Below the pieces are notes generated by a model. The model had not been told where the DNA came from, ran no database searches, and saw only the letters and a program-made list of their open reading frames with translations. The translations under genes were made by a program, and so were the position numbers. Positions 42,253 through 43,766 of a stretch of 43,766 nt of DNA are shown here, one piece after another. Position 1 is the stretch's first letter; every line of letters starts with the position of its first letter. The stretch is from Desulfobacterales bacterium RIFOXYA12_FULL_46_15. Its GTDB lineage: Bacteria > Desulfobacterota > Desulfobacteria > Desulfobacterales > Desulfobacteraceae. The DNA is taken from the NCBI GenBank assembly GCA_001799395.1, contig MGTJ01000197.1:1-43766 (forward strand). The letters are read 5' to 3'.

Positions 42253-43766
42253 TCAGACGATGGCCTTCAGAATATTTCTTGTTTCGAGAAGTGATCTGGA
42301 AATATTATTTCTGTTTCGCCCCAGTTGAATCCGGATACTGTCCTTTTTTATGAATTCAAAGGGGAAAAGATCCTGAAGGTGTCCGGTTAAAATATTAAAG
42401 GATTTTTTCAAGTGTTTTTCGGAAAACGTGAGGGTTAATACATCAGGAGTGATATCAAGACGTTTAATGCCTTTCTGGATGCAATACACCCTGAGCATAA
42501 TTTTTAAAAGCATATTTTCTGCCTCTTTTGGCAGTCGACCATAACGGTCTGCAAGTTCTTTTTTTATATCGTTCAAGTCTGAAATATGGATGATTCTAGA
42601 TAGCCTTCGATACAGCGTGAGCCGCTGTTCAACAGACTCTATATAATCATCGGGAAATCCTGATGACATGGCAACATTAATTTCCGGCTCCAGCGGTTCA
42701 ATGGTTTCTTCCCCTTTTAAATCGTGAACAGCCTGACCCAATAATTTTAAAAACATATCATATCCGACAGCCGCAATATGACCGGATTGTGAAGCACCCA
42801 GAGCAGTGCCAGCACCTCTAATCTGTAAATCTTTCATGGCGATTTGGAATCCTGAACCAAGGTCTTTATATTCCATTAATGCTGACAATCTTTTTTTTGC
42901 ATCCTTTGTCAACTTGGTTTCATCGGAAATAAAAAGATAGGCATAGGCCTGGTGATCACCGCGGCCAATACGCCCCCTGAGCTGATAAATCTGGGAAAGG
43001 CCGAAGTTTTCAGTCTTGTCGATAATCATTGTGTTGGCAGATGGGATATCCAGCCCGGATTCTATTATCGTGGTACAGACAAGGACATCTATCTCGGAAT
43101 TAACAAATTGAAGCATTATTTTTTCAAGTTCAGTTTCAGAAAGCCTGCCGTGAGCGATCCCTATCCTTGCTTCAGGGATAAGCCCTGCCAGATTTTCTGA
43201 AGTTTTTAATATGGTTTTAATGTTGTTATGAACATAGAAAATCTGTCCGTTCCGGGACAATTCTCTTTTTACGGCATCTTTTACAACAGATGCTTCATAT
43301 TTTGAAATATAGGATATGATAGGCTGACGATCCGCAGGAGGTGTCTTAATGACGCTGATATCTCTCATCCCGGTCAGAGACAGGTGAAGTGTCCGGGGAA
43401 TAGGGGTGGCTGTCAGTGCCAGAACATCCACAGTGCTTCGTTTCGTTTTCAAACTCTCCTTATGTTTGACACCAAAGCGTTGTTCTTCGTCTATGACTAG
43501 AAGACCAAGAGATTTAAAATCAACATCTTTCTGTAAAAGTCGGTGAGTTCCAATAACGATATCCACAAGGCCTGAACTGATTCCTTTGAGTATCCTGATC
43601 TGATCCTTTCGGGACCGGAATCTTGAAAGACATTCTATATTGAAAGGGTATCCGGCAAATCGTTCTCTGAAGGTCGTAAGGTGCTGTTCGGCGAGAATGG
43701 TGGTCGGCACGACAACAGCAACCTGTTTTCCATCATTAACGGCTTTAAATGCCGCCCGGATGGCAA
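42253..43766 (-). CDS. mfd: transcription-repair coupling factor, C-terminal part (partial)
   Basis: DNA translocase that removes stalled RNA polymerase and recruits UvrA. The window holds about 504 C-terminal residues: the motor's [17 protein letters not shown] box ([12 protein letters not shown]), TATPIPRTL motif, the second RecA-like domain (YVHNNIKTI...[31 protein letters not shown]), [14 protein letters not shown], and the D7 tail. The frame stays open to the window edge (43764), so the N-terminal UvrB-like and RNA polymerase-binding parts lie outside. RecG shares the motor, but the [26 protein letters not shown] stretch and the C-terminal tail favour Mfd. Confidence 0.94.
   Translation of the reverse strand, partial: AIRAAFKAVNDGKQVAVVVPTTILAEQHLTTFRERFAGYPFNIECLSRFRSRKDQIRILKGISSGLVDIVIGTHRLLQKDVDFKSLGLLVIDEEQRFGVKHKESLKTKRSTVDVLALTATPIPRTLHLSLTGMRDISVIKTPPADRQPIISYISKYEASVVKDAVKRELSRNGQIFYVHNNIKTILKTSENLAGLIPEARIGIAHGRLSETELEKIMLQFVNSEIDVLVCTTIIESGLDIPSANTMIIDKTENFGLSQIYQLRGRIGRGDHQAYAYLFISDETKLTKDAKKRLSALMEYKDLGSGFQIAMKDLQIRGAGTALGASQSGHIAAVGYDMFLKLLGQAVHDLKGEETIEPLEPEINVAMSSGFPDDYIESVEQRLTLYRRLSRIIHISDLNDIKKELADRYGRLPKEAENMLLKIMLRVYCIQKGIKRLDITPDVLTLTFSEKHLKKSFNILTGHLQDLFPFEFIKKDSIRIQLGRNRNNISRSLLETRNILKAIV

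Overview
The window is ordinary chromosome from a low-GC, Gram-negative anaerobe. The protein set points to Desulfobacterota, probably Desulfobacteraceae in the Desulfobacula/Desulfobacter neighbourhood. That placement is inferred from gene families and the overall look of the proteins; no search was run. The set includes a split glycine decarboxylase (GcvPA/GcvPB), a divergent second EF-G, RxxDRR-type small proteins and a class III cyclase next to a CFA synthase. I see no tRNA, rRNA, CRISPR array, insertion sequence or prophage. Genes are tightly packed and no gene-free stretch exceeds about 250 bases.

Layout. 1-57 is the tail of an unidentified + strand gene. 164-6193 (+) carries ileS, lspA, holA and pyk. 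6190-12209 (-) is a gcvT-gcvH-gcvPA-gcvPB-lipB-lipA operon (glycine cleavage plus lipoate attachment and synthesis); lpd (12444-13877, +), coding the E3/L-protein, is divergent from it. 13974-15446 (-) holds a separate receiver-only response regulator and a sigma-54 activator lacking a receiver, followed by a FabH-like ketosynthase (+). 16646-20977 is a hexose/amino-sugar block: pgi (-), then a GlmU-C-terminus-like beta-helix protein and glmM (+). A BI-1 family membrane protein (-) precedes the operon xseA-xseB-ispA-dxs-tlyA (+) and an EF-G paralogue (+). Next come a large TPR lipoprotein (-), pepN (+), and two nucleotide-sugar genes (-).

36866-42090 is the least ordinary part. It holds a 69-residue RxxDRR protein with a consensus promoter, a single-domain cereblon-type (CULT) protein translated just behind an EI24/CysZ-like membrane protein, a class IV aminotransferase, a class III nucleotide cyclase with altered purine-recognition residues and a perfect 18-bp hairpin inside its gene, and a cyclopropane-fatty-acid synthase. 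The window ends inside mfd (-).

How genes work together. GcvT/H/PA/PB with Lpd form one glycine cleavage/synthesis complex, whose H-protein lipoyl group is supplied by the LipB and LipA encoded in the same transcript. Pgi, the beta-helix protein and GlmM sit on the fructose-6-P to UDP-GlcNAc route. IspA and Dxs make isoprenoids. The strongest lead is the CULT protein: it keeps the complete cereblon zinc site and tri-tryptophan ligand cage at the correct spacing.
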